Part shown: piece by piece, positions 12,919 to 24,000 of the stretch
Numbering within the stretch: position 1 is the stretch's first letter
Layout: each line of letters opens with the position of its first letter
NCBI RefSeq assembly: GCF_051020985.1
Contig: NC_135000.1
Span: 25,574,784 to 25,638,783 of the forward strand
From: Nomia melanderi
Taxonomy: Eukaryota > Arthropoda > Insecta > Hymenoptera > Halictidae
Length of the DNA stretch: 64,000 nucleotides
Direction: 5' to 3'
Made by a program: the position numbers and the translations under genes
The notes under the pieces: generated by a model
Seen by the model: the letters and a program-made list of their open reading frames with translations, nothing else
Told to the model about the DNA's origin: nothing
Databases searched by the model: none

Positions 12919-15292
12919 ATGGATCTCGGCGGAGTGGACGTCTGGGGCCAGATCGCCGTGGAAACGTCTCAGATGTTCGTTTCCGAGGGCGGTGTCATTA
13001 AGAGTCGCTTCGCGGGAACCGTAAGTGACGCAAGATACCCGAGAACAGTTAATAACGAGTCCATGAGGAGCCTGTGAAAGAGCGACGCTAGAAATCTCGC
13101 AGAGACACCCCGTACTTTCCCCGTTGTCCGCGGTTTACGGCGCTAATCTCTCCACTGATATTCAATCCCACTGTTTCAGACCATAGAGAAGCTGCCCGAC
13201 AAGGTAATTCTGCACGTCTTCAGTTACCTATCGCATCGCGAAATATGCAGGGTCGCACGTGTCTGCAAAAGGTGGCGGCAGATCGCGTACGACACGCGCC
13301 TTTGGAAAAACGTGTCCCTGCGCCCGGAGATCAGCGGGTTGCACGTCAGCTCGTTGGACAATCTGCTGCACTTGATCAGGTTAGCCGCCGCTATCATCCG
13401 CGGGAAAAATGTCGAGAATTTTGGCAGATAACGCTGGTTCCCGAAATATGTCTCAGATTCTGTCCCGCTTGCCAAGATAGTTTGTAAACACCGGCGGCGA
13501 GGTAGAAATTTCGAAAAATCAGAACCGGGCGTCGGGCATTTTTCCTGATCGGATCCACTCGGGCGGAAGGTAAAAAGTATTAAGGTGCGATGCTCTTGTT
13601 TTGTCTGGGACAGTACACGCTTCGGCGCGTCGCTGAGGTATATCGAGCTGCCGATCGAGCTGATCACGCACACCGTCCTCCACGAGTTAGCGAACAAGTG
13701 TCCGAACTTGACGCATATGCTGCTCGATTTCTCGACCGCCATGCAGCTGCACGATTTCTCGGAGATGCAGGCCTTCCCCACCAAGCTCAAGTACATGTGC
13801 ATCTGCCTGTCGGAGGTGATCTTCATGGAAGGTTTCATGAGGAAGATCTACAACTTCATCAATGGTCTGGAGATCCTCCATCTTATAGGTTTGTATCCCC
13901 TTCGGCTTACGAGTAAAAAGTGCCTCAAGAAACATATATGATCTCGGACTGATCGCGTTCGTTTATACAGGTACCTACGAAAAGGTGGAGGAGGAAGAGG
14001 AAGAAATCTACGAGGTCATAAACGTTCATAAGCTGAAATCAGCGACTCCGAACTTGAGGGTGATCAACCTCTACGGGATCAATTTCGTCGACGATTCCCA
14101 CATCGACGCGTTCTCCTCGAACTGCATCCAGCTCGAATGTTTAGCTGTGAACTTCTGCTCGAAGGTTACCGGTTCGACGATGAAGACTCTGTTTCAGAGG
14201 AGCAGAAGATTGAAGTGTCTTCTGATGCAGGGCACAAGTATCTATCTAAAATCAGAACAATTAAAACTTTCTCCTAGCTATGCGCTACGTAGCTCGATGG
14301 ATACCTGAGAAACTCTTGTCGCAGATCTTCAAAGCGAATACGTGATGCAAGTGGAGTGGGAGAAATCGAGTATCCTGGAGTTAGACATCACAGCGACTGA
14401 CTTGTCCACGGACTGCCTGATCGATATGCTGTCCAGGATCCCGGGACTTCGTTTCCTGAGCGCTGGTCAGTTGAACGGATTCAACGACAGCGTACTGAAA
14501 GCCTGGGCAGAGATGGGCAATCCCCGAAATCTGATCGCTTTGGACCTAGGCAGCTCGGATAACCTGACCGATGACGCGCTGCACAAGTTTCTGTCGAGAT
14601 ACGGCCATCAACTTTGGGGACTCTCCCTGTCCGGCATGCCTCATATCACTGATCAGCTGTGGCAGAGCGTGCTACCAATATTAACCAACGCCAAGTGAGT
14701 TTCCGTGATCGATAAAGTTAGCTGCTACTACATTTTTGTTCAGGATACTCTGTGCTCGAGTCTTGTAGAGACGAATAACGATAGGTAACGACGATAAAAC
14801 TCTTTACGAGAAGGGACTACGTTAAATTGAATTTTTGTCCTTGGATGGCTTCATTTATTTTTATAATTCATTTGCCTAGGATTCTCGTGATGGGAACAAA
14901 CGAGAGGCTGGGCGTGAATATCCACGTGGATCAATTGATGGACGGGATTGCCAACAACTGTCCGAACCTGGAGCGCCTGGAGCTGCGCTGGGATCCGGAG
15001 AACCTGCGGTTTTCCGACAAGAGTCAGAAGGCCATCGACATACTTCGCGTGAAGTGCATCAAGTTACGGTGCCTGGGTCTGAGGTAACAAAGTTAATTTT
15101 GAATCGCTGCTAAGAGAAACGATGTCGCGTGCGGTGATCAGTTTGATGTGTTCCAGTGACGGGAGGTACTACGAGATCGTGAAGGCGAATTTCGAGCGTG
15201 CCGACAGACTGACGGTCGTGCGGACAACGACGTGCTGCCGAGTGTCGAACTACTACCTCTTAGCCAATTACAAAGATCTGATATTCAATTAA
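12919..15292 (+). CDS. F-box and leucine-rich-repeat protein (SCF substrate receptor)
   Basis: A seven-exon gene: 12919-13020 (exon B), 13180-13379, 13614-13888, 13971-14237, 14325-14694, 14880-15083 and 15157-15292. All junctions are GT-AG and phases agree, giving 517 aa. Residues about 36-80 form an F-box (LPDKVILHVFSYL, then VCKRWRQIAYDTRLWKNV), which would bind Skp1 in an SCF ubiquitin ligase. Residues from about 100 to 480 are irregular leucine-rich repeats (CPNLTHM, NLRVINLYGINFVDDSHI, LECLAVNFCSKVTGS, ELDITATDLSTDCLIDML, NLIALDLGSSDNLTDDAL, NLERLELRWDPENL) for substrate binding. A run of six Glu (residues 199-204) makes an acidic loop in the repeat region. The C-terminus (SNYYLLANYKDLIFN) looks conserved and is complete. 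It may be the insect orthologue of Drosophila FipoQ; I am sure of the F-box/LRR class but not of that name. Confidence 0.9.
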
Positions 15293-15314
15293 AAGGAAGT
15301 TACTTTTTTTATCT

Positions 15315-15320
15315 AATAAA
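15315..15320 (+). terminator. Polyadenylation signal of the F-box/LRR gene
   Basis: AATAAA lies 23 bases after the stop codon, implying a very short 3' UTR. Confidence 0.6.
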
Positions 15321-16147
15321 TATTTGTATATACACCGCGGGGTATTCATGTATAAAGTGTTCCATGTGACGCATCGCCGGGCAACAGTAATCCATAAACG
15401 AGGTAAACATTCGAATGCGAAGCACGCGACCGGTTACCACGAGCCCGACTCAAACGATACGTTTTCATTGCAGATCATGGATACGCGGCAACGACGGACG
15501 ACGAATCCATTATTCCGAGTATTAAGACAACGAACAAAATGCAAGATATATATTTTTATACACCATTTTTGAACCTGTACATACTCCACCGATCGCCGAA
15601 GATTTCGAAACTCTAGAACGGAACGTTCTCAAGCTAAAAGTGACGAGTCTCTCTCTTTCGAATGTGCAAGTTTCTTTGGAATTCGACAATCTCCATGTTC
15701 TTATTGACAATTGTAAAAACGGAAGAAAGATACAAAAAAAAGAAATAGAATGAACAGTTTGACACCATCACGAGGCCACGATTCATTGCGTCGATCGATG
15801 CGCTCGATTGATCGCGTCGCTGAAACGCGAGGGGGCGGGAGGGCGAGAAAGAAAAATTCTTTCGCGATATCGACGAGACGGCCACGCACCGGTGGTGTTC
15901 GTCGCCGTATCGATTGTCCGCTTAATTTATTCATGCAGCCGTGTAGACGACGACGACGTCGCACTGGCCACGGCCGGTCGGTCGAGTCGCTCGATTTCAT
16001 TCTCTAGCCACATGCCAGGCCCCTCGTTTATGTGTTGCGTTATAGTCGACGCGGAACCGCCGTGGCCGCCACGAGTTTTCGCATGATTCCCGGAAGTTTC
16101 GTCGGCGACCGTCACCTTACCGCGTTCTCCCATCCCGATCTTCCTCA
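15321..16147. other. Intergenic region with the RAB28 promoter
   Basis: The left part (to about 15740) is plain; the right part (15780-16147) is CpG-rich with runs such as CGACGACGACGTCGC near 15948, typical of an insect housekeeping promoter. No TATA box is visible. The frames on either strand are not conserved. Confidence 0.4.
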
Positions 16148-17791
16148 ATGTCCGACGTCGAGGAGGAGCTGGTCGCGAAGAGGCTGAAAATCGTCCTGGT
16201 CGGTGATTCCGGGTCCGGCAAAGTGAGTTTCGAAGTGTCTGCCTCGACATTGAACGAGCGCGCGTCAATTTTCCCCTCCCGGAAGTCTTCCGCTCTGATT
16301 GTTCGTTCACCGTCGCACCTTTTCCACGGATAGACTCGATCGATCGGTGAATTTTTGTCCGAATTTTGAATTATTAATTGCGTGGATGGCTGCCATGTTT
16401 ATTTAAAGTTCAGTCTGCCCGAGCATTCGAAGGACGCGGCGACGTATCGATTTATTTCTTTCGTGCGAAGTGGTCACTGCCACGATTTTAGACACGCACA
16501 GGTACCGCCCTTTATTGTCGAATAAAATAGAACGTTTCTTTGCTTTTCTTGGGATTCTTCTGTGTACCTGTTTTATTCGGAAATCAGTGTAGTAGGACCG
16601 TTGAAAGAGTAATGAAACTTTAATTAGGCAACCGTAAATTAAATGGAATCGTTAAATGGAATCTTCGTGTCATGAACGATTACGCATTGGCAATTGTTCC
16701 TCCTCCTTAGGAGCTCTTTAGTATTTAATGAGTAAGGCAGCTGTTCCATAGATCGTCTCGAGGAACTGTGACTGTATTCACATGCTATTAGATAGTCAGC
16801 ATAACATGCGATGTCAACACTGAAATTTATGAAACACGATTGCAAGATCATTCTCTTTGTTTCTGTAACTTTTTATGATTCTTTTGTACGTGCGTTTAGA
16901 TGTTTCACGATATTACGTTAACGTCGGTTCCTCCGTTTCGATTCGCGATAATTGAAAATCAAGGGTACCTGTTTAGACGAGCATCGCTCAGAAGTTCTGC
17001 CACAACGAGTTCACCAGGCAATACCTGCCGACGTCCGGAATCGACTTCTTCCTGAAGAATCTCAGTATCGGTTACTACAGAAACGTGAATCTGCATCTAT
17101 GGGACGTCGGCGGTCTCGCACTTCATGGGAACATGCTGGACAAATACGTCTTCGATGCTCACGTAAGCAGACATAGACGACAATATTAAAAGAACACTTG
17201 CGAAGTCAATGAATTTCTACAGAAAGTTGAATCCTTCACTTACGAGAATGTGATTTTCAGATTATTCTGTTAGTGTACGACGTCACGAACACTTTCAGCT
17301 TCGAAATCCTAGAGGATTGGATCGACAAAATCAGAAAAGTGAACAACAGCTTCGACGAGGCACCTTTGATGGCCGTGGTCGGCAACAAATGCGACATAGA
17401 GCATCAGAGGTCGGTGAAAAGGGATCGAAGCCACAAATTCGCCGCGGACAATGGGTTCCCGTCTCACGATGTGTCTGCTAGGACCGGTGAAGCGGTAGAA
17501 ACTCTTCAGCTAATGAAATTTTCTAGTATTTTCCGCATTATTTTTAAAGGAAAGCTTTCGTTTCAGGTGTCCCTGTGCATTGTCAACTTGGCGGCGCAAA
17601 TCTTGGGCGTGCGACTAACGAAAACCGACCAGGATTATCACAAACCGATAATTATCGCGGAAATAGGTGACACGGTCGACATGAGTACCGTTCAAAAGGT
17701 CGTGAAACGAGCACCGACGAAAAAGCAGAGCCAGTTACCCTTTTATCCTCATCTACATGCGTCGAAGTCGGCGGTTTGCGTGCTGCAGTGA
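16148..17791 (+). CDS. Rab28: RAB28 small GTPase
   Basis: Four exons: 16148-16222, 16977-17162, 17261-17494 and 17567-17791, all GT-AG and phase 0, giving 239 aa (human RAB28 has 221). RAB28 is a divergent farnesylated Rab linked to cilia, intraflagellar transport and extracellular vesicles. Visible motifs are G1 GDSGSGKTS (19-27), G3 LWDVGG (66-71), G4 NKCD (129-132), G5 SARTG (159-163) and a C-terminal CaaX box CVLQ (C236), matching the single-cysteine prenylation typical of RAB28 rather than a double-cysteine Rab tail. RAB28-specific stretches include GNMLDKYVFDAH and NLAAQILGVRLTK. Two oddities: the catalytic Gln after WDxGG is Leu at residue 72, which should impair GTP hydrolysis, and the last intron can be read through in frame. 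The first intron (754 bp) is the only long one. As far as I recall, Drosophila melanogaster lacks RAB28 while many other insects keep it. Confidence 0.92.
17495..17566 (+). other. In-frame retainable intron (exitron-like) of RAB28
   Basis: This intron has GTAGAA at its start and TTTCAG at its end, is 72 nt long (24 codons), lies between phase 0 junctions and contains no stop codon. Retention would insert 24 residues, beginning VETLQLMKF, between the G5 motif and the final helix without breaking the protein. RAB28 family conservation (SAxTG followed by a short link to the NLAAQILG helix) supports splicing as the main form. Confidence 0.5.
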
Positions 17792-19309
17792 GAAACAATC
17801 GTAAAATATATTTCTAACAGAATTATTTTCGCACACGGAGTTTCAACGCGATCGCGACTGTCAGCAATGTACATAAGATGTTCGAATATTTTTCATAGAT
17901 CTCTTACCGTTACCTGACGCGATTCACCGAAATACGAAGGGGGTAAAACGCAATGAAAGAACCACTTCTGTCTTCGCAGTAGATTTAGAAACAGATTTAT
18001 TTATTAATAGAATCTTGCTACTCGTGGCAATTAATTGTTAATAGCGAGTCGACGTAACAATGTTAAAAATACTTTTACAATAATATCAAATGTATCGTAC
18101 GTACGACGAAACGTATATGATGCGTCGAGCGACCGGAACCGCGCAACGCCGCGATCCCCGATTTCGGTGATTTCAATGCTCGCGCGTGACGTTTCCGTCG
18201 ATTGTTCTTCAAGGCGGAATTGTCCGGCGCGGCGGTCGGCCTCGGATGTCGTAAAATCGAATAAAAATTCAACGGTTAAATAGAGTAAAACTGTTGTTCG
18301 CAAAAAGGTGAACGGAAGATCGTCGAACTTTTTCTATACCTTCTCGTAAATCGCTCGCTAGCGAGGAGAGCTCTCCCTATAATCTATCTATTAATGGCAC
18401 TAATCATGCAAACGTTACATATTGCGGAGAACGTAAACGTACGCGGCAAACATAAACGGAGTATCAACAAGGGAACAATGGTAGCTAACAAGAGTGAACG
18501 GGGGCGTGGGGGAGAAGAGAGCGGTTGTGTGCGTATGCTCGGAACAATTGGTTTTACAAAGTACATGCGAGTTTGCGAATTGGAAGCATTTGAAAAAGGG
18601 CGTGTGCACGCCAATAAATAAGAAATAAATTAGTCGGCGTTTCCGTTGCGTCCGATAGGAATCAGGTAAAAACAAGTATACGCGGATCGTTGTGAAATAC
18701 CGTGAACGTCGCTATGGAGACTGCGGTCATTCGTAAAATCAGCATCGGAGACTCAGCTCCGCCAAGCAAGAATGAAAAATCGATGCATAGAAATTCCGAG
18801 ATCTAATGCCTCATTTCTGGATCGCTAATTAAAAGTACATTTTGCTCTTCGAACGTTAAAAAGTAAGAGACACTCGCTCGTCCACGGCGCGGTGGACGAG
18901 GACAATTTGCGGACGGTGCAGTCGACAGATTCGGAACACTCGTTCGAGTTGAGATATAGAGTACAATTCTATCCATTAAAGGTACAAGGTGCAAAATTAT
19001 AATTTTCGGTAGACTTTAATTACACCATCGATTGTTGCTCGTCCTTTCTTTTAAAAAACCGAGACTTCAAGGGTATCTCAGTAGAGTTTCCTTACTTACT
19101 CTAATATGGTCGTCAGTCTCTTATTATACAGTGTGTCCTATGTTAATCTATTCGCGCGAGCATCCTCGAATTTCTCAATATTGCTTTAAAATGAACGTGT
19201 CTTAAAAATTATCGTGAACAACTACTGTGATCCGGAATGGCTGTGGATAGATTAGAATAGAATCTGTATGTATGATGATTATTCTTCCACAGTGTTGGCG
19301 CTTATCTTA
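17792..19309. other. Intergenic region between RAB28 and the hexosaminidase gene
   Basis: Convergent 3' flanks of two genes. No canonical AATAAA was found close after the RAB28 stop. AAATAAATAAGAAATAAATTAG around 18614 is AT-rich and could serve as a distal signal. Frames near 18031-18303 and 18384-18675 show no conserved motifs. Confidence 0.35.
19015..19020 (-). terminator. Possible polyadenylation signal of the hexosaminidase gene
   Basis: On the minus strand this reads ATTAAA, the commonest variant signal, about 290 bases after the hexosaminidase stop codon. No perfect AATAAA is closer. Confidence 0.25.
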
Positions 19310-21058
19310 CTATAACTCTGATTTCTTCAATGGTCTCCTCGGCCATACATTCTTCGCTAATACCTTTTCTTTAGCTTCCCACAGTTGAGTGAATTTATCA
19401 TTCAATGGAGCGAGATACGTGTCTATCCACTCCTGTATGGTATAATTGTCGTATATATCCGCCATGGCCGTTCTCATTTCTTTCTCGATGTACAGTATCT
19501 CTACTTTATGTCTATCCAGATCGGCGACTGCGTGTTCTACGTGGATAGGACTCGAAAAAGAATACTTTATGTTGTATGGTTTCAACCATCCCTTGAACGT
19601 GTTGTCCTGCTCCATTTTGGTAACTTCTTGTGTCAACGAATGCAGTCGTAAAATGGTCGCGTAAATCGACACTCCTTGGTAGCTGCATTTGGTCCAACCG
19701 TATTGAGGTTCTGGAAAACTTAAAGAAATAATACTCTCGCATTGCAGTGCTTGCAACACAGGTGCAGGTACTTCTGTTGGGAATCCACTCAGATCCGGAG
19801 CTAGCAGAATAGCTAAATTCATAGCCAAAGATGGCACAGAAGAGGGTAACAATTCACAGAGTACGCTAAAGTGATCGTACCGTTGCCATCCTGTTAAGAT
19901 TACTCCTTTGAATGTGATCTGAGATGAGTATTTGTAAATAATTTCTAACCAATGCTGATGATTCTCCATATGGTAAGCAATGTCAGTATAATATCTGTCC
20001 GGCGAAGTAGCACCCTTAAAAGCTGTGGCAACCCACACATCCTTCCAAACCGATGCATAGCTTTCCCACAATTGGTCTGTTAAGGATGCTGCAGGATCTG
20101 TAGTGTATTTCCAAATAACAGGCTCTACCATTAAATGTAACCCTCTGTCAATTATTTCTTGAGGGGAAATGTCTCTAAACTCATCGTCCCACATGAGAAT
20201 TGTAAGCTCCGGATACTTGTCCTTAATGTACCTTGCTACTTTTGAGACATGATCTAAGAATAGCTGCTTTTTGCCCCATTGTTTTCTGACCATTGTTTCC
20301 AAACATCTGGAGCATTCCCCTATCTGATATACTTCATCTGCACCTATGTGCAAGTGTTTTGCATTTGGATGTGCAACTACAATTTGATCTATCATTTCAT
20401 AAATTAATGGAAGTGTTTTATTATGAGTAGGGCATAAAGCTTGAGGATAATGTGGCACTTCACGATAATCTTTGTACTGATCTAACTTAAGTACAAATTC
20501 CATGTGACCAAAGGTCTGTATTAATGGAATAACTATAAGCTTGTTCTCACTTGCAATCTGTTGAATTCTTTCGATATCCTTTCTAGTGTAGCTATTGCCT
20601 GCACTGATATCTTGGATCTTTCCTTCGAAAGGAAACATATCTTCGTATTCTATGAGTATTCCAGTGGCACCTAATCTTTTGAGCAATTTTAACAGGTACT
20701 TATAATAACTCACTTTGGGAGGAGCACCCTTTAAGTCCAGGTGCACAATTTTATGACCCTTGAATAAGGGAGAATTATTTATGCTCGATTTACCATTCAG
20801 CTCATTGAACAACATTCCTCCACCGCGTTTCAATTTACCCAATATATGAACTTCTATTTGCTGCTTTTTGGCAATACTGCGGGGGTTCTCTGTGAGATCA
20901 CTTAATGGATAAACTTCTTCTATTTTCAATCGTGGATTCAATTTGTTCGAGGAGACGTCCTCGACCTCATTATTGAGAATATGATAAATAACAATCAGCA
21001 GAGTGAAGCAAATCATTATGATAACCATTAAAGAGGCTCTGCCTCTTAGACGCGTCAT
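19310..21058 (-). CDS. Hexosaminidase D-like glycoside hydrolase family 20 enzyme, membrane-anchored
   Basis: A single uninterrupted 582-aa frame. Residues 9-28 form one N-terminal transmembrane segment (MVIIMICFTLLIVIYHIL) after a short basic start, so the protein is probably a type II membrane enzyme facing the secretory lumen. A GH20 catalytic domain spans about residues 100-470: HLDLKGAPPKVSYYKYLL, LIQTFGHMEFVL, then HIGADE (237-242), where Asp241-Glu242 is the catalytic pair that polarises the N-acetyl group and donates the proton. MWDDEF (289-294) and WVATAFKG follow as in hexosaminidase D. The enzyme removes terminal N-acetylhexosamine; human hexosaminidase D prefers galactosaminides. 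Unlike its neighbours the gene has no intron in its coding region. The start codon has A at -3 and is the first Met before the membrane segment. The class is certain; substrate and localisation are inferred. Confidence 0.92.
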   Translation of the reverse strand: MTRLRGRASLMVIIMICFTLLIVIYHILNNEVEDVSSNKLNPRLKIEEVYPLSDLTENPRSIAKKQQIEVHILGKLKRGGGMLFNELNGKSSINNSPLFKGHKIVHLDLKGAPPKVSYYKYLLKLLKRLGATGILIEYEDMFPFEGKIQDISAGNSYTRKDIERIQQIASENKLIVIPLIQTFGHMEFVLKLDQYKDYREVPHYPQALCPTHNKTLPLIYEMIDQIVVAHPNAKHLHIGADEVYQIGECSRCLETMVRKQWGKKQLFLDHVSKVARYIKDKYPELTILMWDDEFRDISPQEIIDRGLHLMVEPVIWKYTTDPAASLTDQLWESYASVWKDVWVATAFKGATSPDRYYTDIAYHMENHQHWLEIIYKYSSQITFKGVILTGWQRYDHFSVLCELLPSSVPSLAMNLAILLAPDLSGFPTEVPAPVLQALQCESIISLSFPEPQYGWTKCSYQGVSIYATILRLHSLTQEVTKMEQDNTFKGWLKPYNIKYSFSSPIHVEHAVADLDRHKVEILYIEKEMRTAMADIYDNYTIQEWIDTYLAPLNDKFTQLWEAKEKVLAKNVWPRRPLKKSEL

Positions 21059-24000
21059 GATTGTCAGTGCAGCAGAACATCAAGATCAAATCACTATTTT
21101 ATTATTCCGGCTTAATGAAAGCTCTCGTTACTTTTGACACAATTTGATTGTTCCTTTCACTGAATGACCGCACTAGCGTAAATGCGACGCGAAGCGTACC
21201 GAAGCTCGTGATTTATTTAAATTCAGTCCGATTTCGCTATGTCATTATAAAATAACTTTATACTCTTTAAATGATTGTTCCTTCAAGGAGCTAACACGAG
21301 CTTTCTCTTTATCACAGTTCAATGATAGAAATAGCAGACTGTTCTCATTGCTGTATAGTGATAAACGCTATCGAGAACCAGGCTGGCCAACCATTACCGC
21401 TGCAAAATAATACACACTTTCTAACCTTGATTTCACAAGATATTTTTTGCATTTTAAGATAGTTGAATTCCTTATGTCGATAGGACGTATAAATTAGAAT
21501 CGTTAAATCAAATAATAGACATAACACCTTGAAATTGAAAATATTTATTCGACATTTGTCTATATAATGTGAACATAGGTTTAACAGAAATAGTTACTAA
21601 ATAATTAAGTCGATCTTTTACTTTGCATCTATTTAAAATAGGCAATTAGATTCATCTAAAATTATTTACCATTTCAAATTTAAAAAAATGACACTGTTCC
21701 AAGTATTCTAATAAACTAAAACTAGGTACATAACAGAATGGCACCTAATATAATCTTAACAGATTCCAAGCATTTATAACGCATTAATTTAACAAACCAA
21801 AAGGAAATAAAAAATAGAATAAAAATTAAATATTCATCTATATCGTATCAGGATTAATATAAAGATCTTTCAATAAAGAATAAACTTCTTTTTCCACTTT
21901 CCTCTACACAAATGAATCAATCAAAAAAATATTTTTCCAAAACCAGAGTCATCAATGCCACGCGCTTGACCCATAAATAACAAGGTGCCGTTCTGCATCG
22001 AATTTGCTTAACGCGATCCATCGGAAGCATGCTAATCGATCGACGGTTTTAAAGGAAGATCCGTTTTGAATTCGCCTCGCAGTACAGCCTCTGTTCCCTG
22101 AAAGGTGCCTCTGTTATCCAACCCCTTTCCACCGATCGATATTTACCCTCGGATAAAACAGTAATGGTACCAGCGCGGCCGTCTCGAAATACGCACCGAT
22201 TAAACGCGTAAAATGGAGAACGAATAGGGCACGGCTCGAAGAATGAAAAACCGTTCCCGGGTAAAAGGGTTTCACGAGAAAAAGGTATCGAAGACGAGCG
22301 AAACCGGAGATGCCTCGGTTCGCCTGTGTAATCGAATCCCTTCGCGGCGAAATCTTAAATCCCCGGCCCTTTATCTCGCTTTCCAGTATCCGCGAACCCT
22401 CCAGCCACCCGTTACATACTTAACGAACGTGACTCACGTCTCTTTAGTTATGACGGGAGTAGGGGAATAATTCCAGACAATAAAGCTGTTTAATGATGCC
22501 CCGCCGTGGGAGTTCGAACCACGCGACTGGCCACGCGCGCCATTTCGTTTTCGAAAAAACCACTTATTCCCTTTCAGATCAGCGACTCGAGGTGCACGCT
22601 TCAAATTCAATTTACTGGTAACTATCCTGTCGATTTCTTAAATCCGGAATTTATCTGTGTGTCTCTATAGTCTTCTTTAAACGAATACTTTCACAGAAAA
22701 CCGAACTGGCCGTACAATCGACAGTACCGAAGCTTTCTTTCCGGCGAAGAAGACGAACGATCTTCAAAGTTTACCGCGAGACGATACATTAGCACGAAAA
22801 GAAAGAGTATTTGTTCGTCAAGGGAGTATCGTTCCAGCGGTTGTTTGAGGAGAAAGTGGGATTTTGAATCGCCACGTTCTGCGCAGTAGATCCTCGCTGC
22901 GCAGTTACTCCCGATCAATAGGCTCGCTCGAAGGAATGGAAAGCCGGCTGACCGTCGATCGCCGTTCAACGTATTAGGTAGGGCAACGAGCGTTACAATT
23001 CGAACAGTCGTCCCCAGCGGCGAAGGAGTTCGATCTCTTCGCGGAAGTTAGATAAGAGCGATCCCGAAATGCAAATAGCGAGGATGATTTTTTTGAGTTA
23101 TTATTATCGGTGACAAGAAACAACGCTCCGCGCGGCCTCGAGGCAGGCTCGGAAACCTCTGCGTCTCCGCGGCCGAATCGCGGAACGCGTCAACGTGCTT
23201 CCGTGGCAACCGAACCCGGGACAAAGACTCGCTTCGACGATTATTCAGAAATCATGACTCAAAGCCCGCATATGCAGACGCTGGCGTCCACGTTTGCTCA
23301 GTTCCTCCTTTTCGCGAATATGTGAACAGCTGCGCGGCACGGGGAAGAATTGTATCACGGGGGAGCCGAGGAGGGCAACGTTCCTCTCGGAGAACGTAGC
23401 GATTCGAGACACTTGATTCCTATTACGTGTCCCCTTCATAATTGGAGCACGGAATTTACTGCCATTTCGTTCAAACTTGGGCATTGCGTGCTGCTGTTCT
23501 ATTAAACGATTGGGGAACGCGGGGATTTCTTGAAATGAAGGTTTCTTCAATTTCACAGAGCCGCGATTTTTCAGTGGATTGTATAGGTTCAATGGAACTG
23601 TAGATTTGTTAATAGAGCCAAATGGTAAACAGATATTAGCGTCAACGGTTAGTAAACCGTGGAGAACGTATCGCAACGATCACTTCGCTCGGTGTTACGT
23701 GTCAGGGACCGCCATAAGTTTATCGGTCTCCGTTGAAATCCTCCGCTGCGAGCATATGTAAGCTTTCGTCACGACATCGATACTCGAGTGTCTTTCACGG
23801 TTGATACCTCCTTGATAAGGTGTTATTAAAACGATCCGCGCGATGTGGGGCGCAAGAAACAGGCATTGCGTCGGGAAACACTTCTCGAACCGTTTCAACT
23901 GCCACCGTTTTTGCCAAGCGACAAGGATGAGAGAAAATTGATATTCGATGAAGAAATCCTCGAGGCAACGTGTAGCACATTCCTTCAATACTCTTACAAA

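Noticed and set aside
13224..13838. 204-codon minus-strand frame
   Set aside because: Antisense shadow of F-box exons 2 and 3, whose sense frame is clearly conserved.
22497..22545. tRNA-like string with GTTCGAACC near a CCCCGC motif
   Set aside because: The stem around the loop has a 9-base loop rather than 7, no acceptor-stem partner and no D or anticodon arm could be found on either strand.
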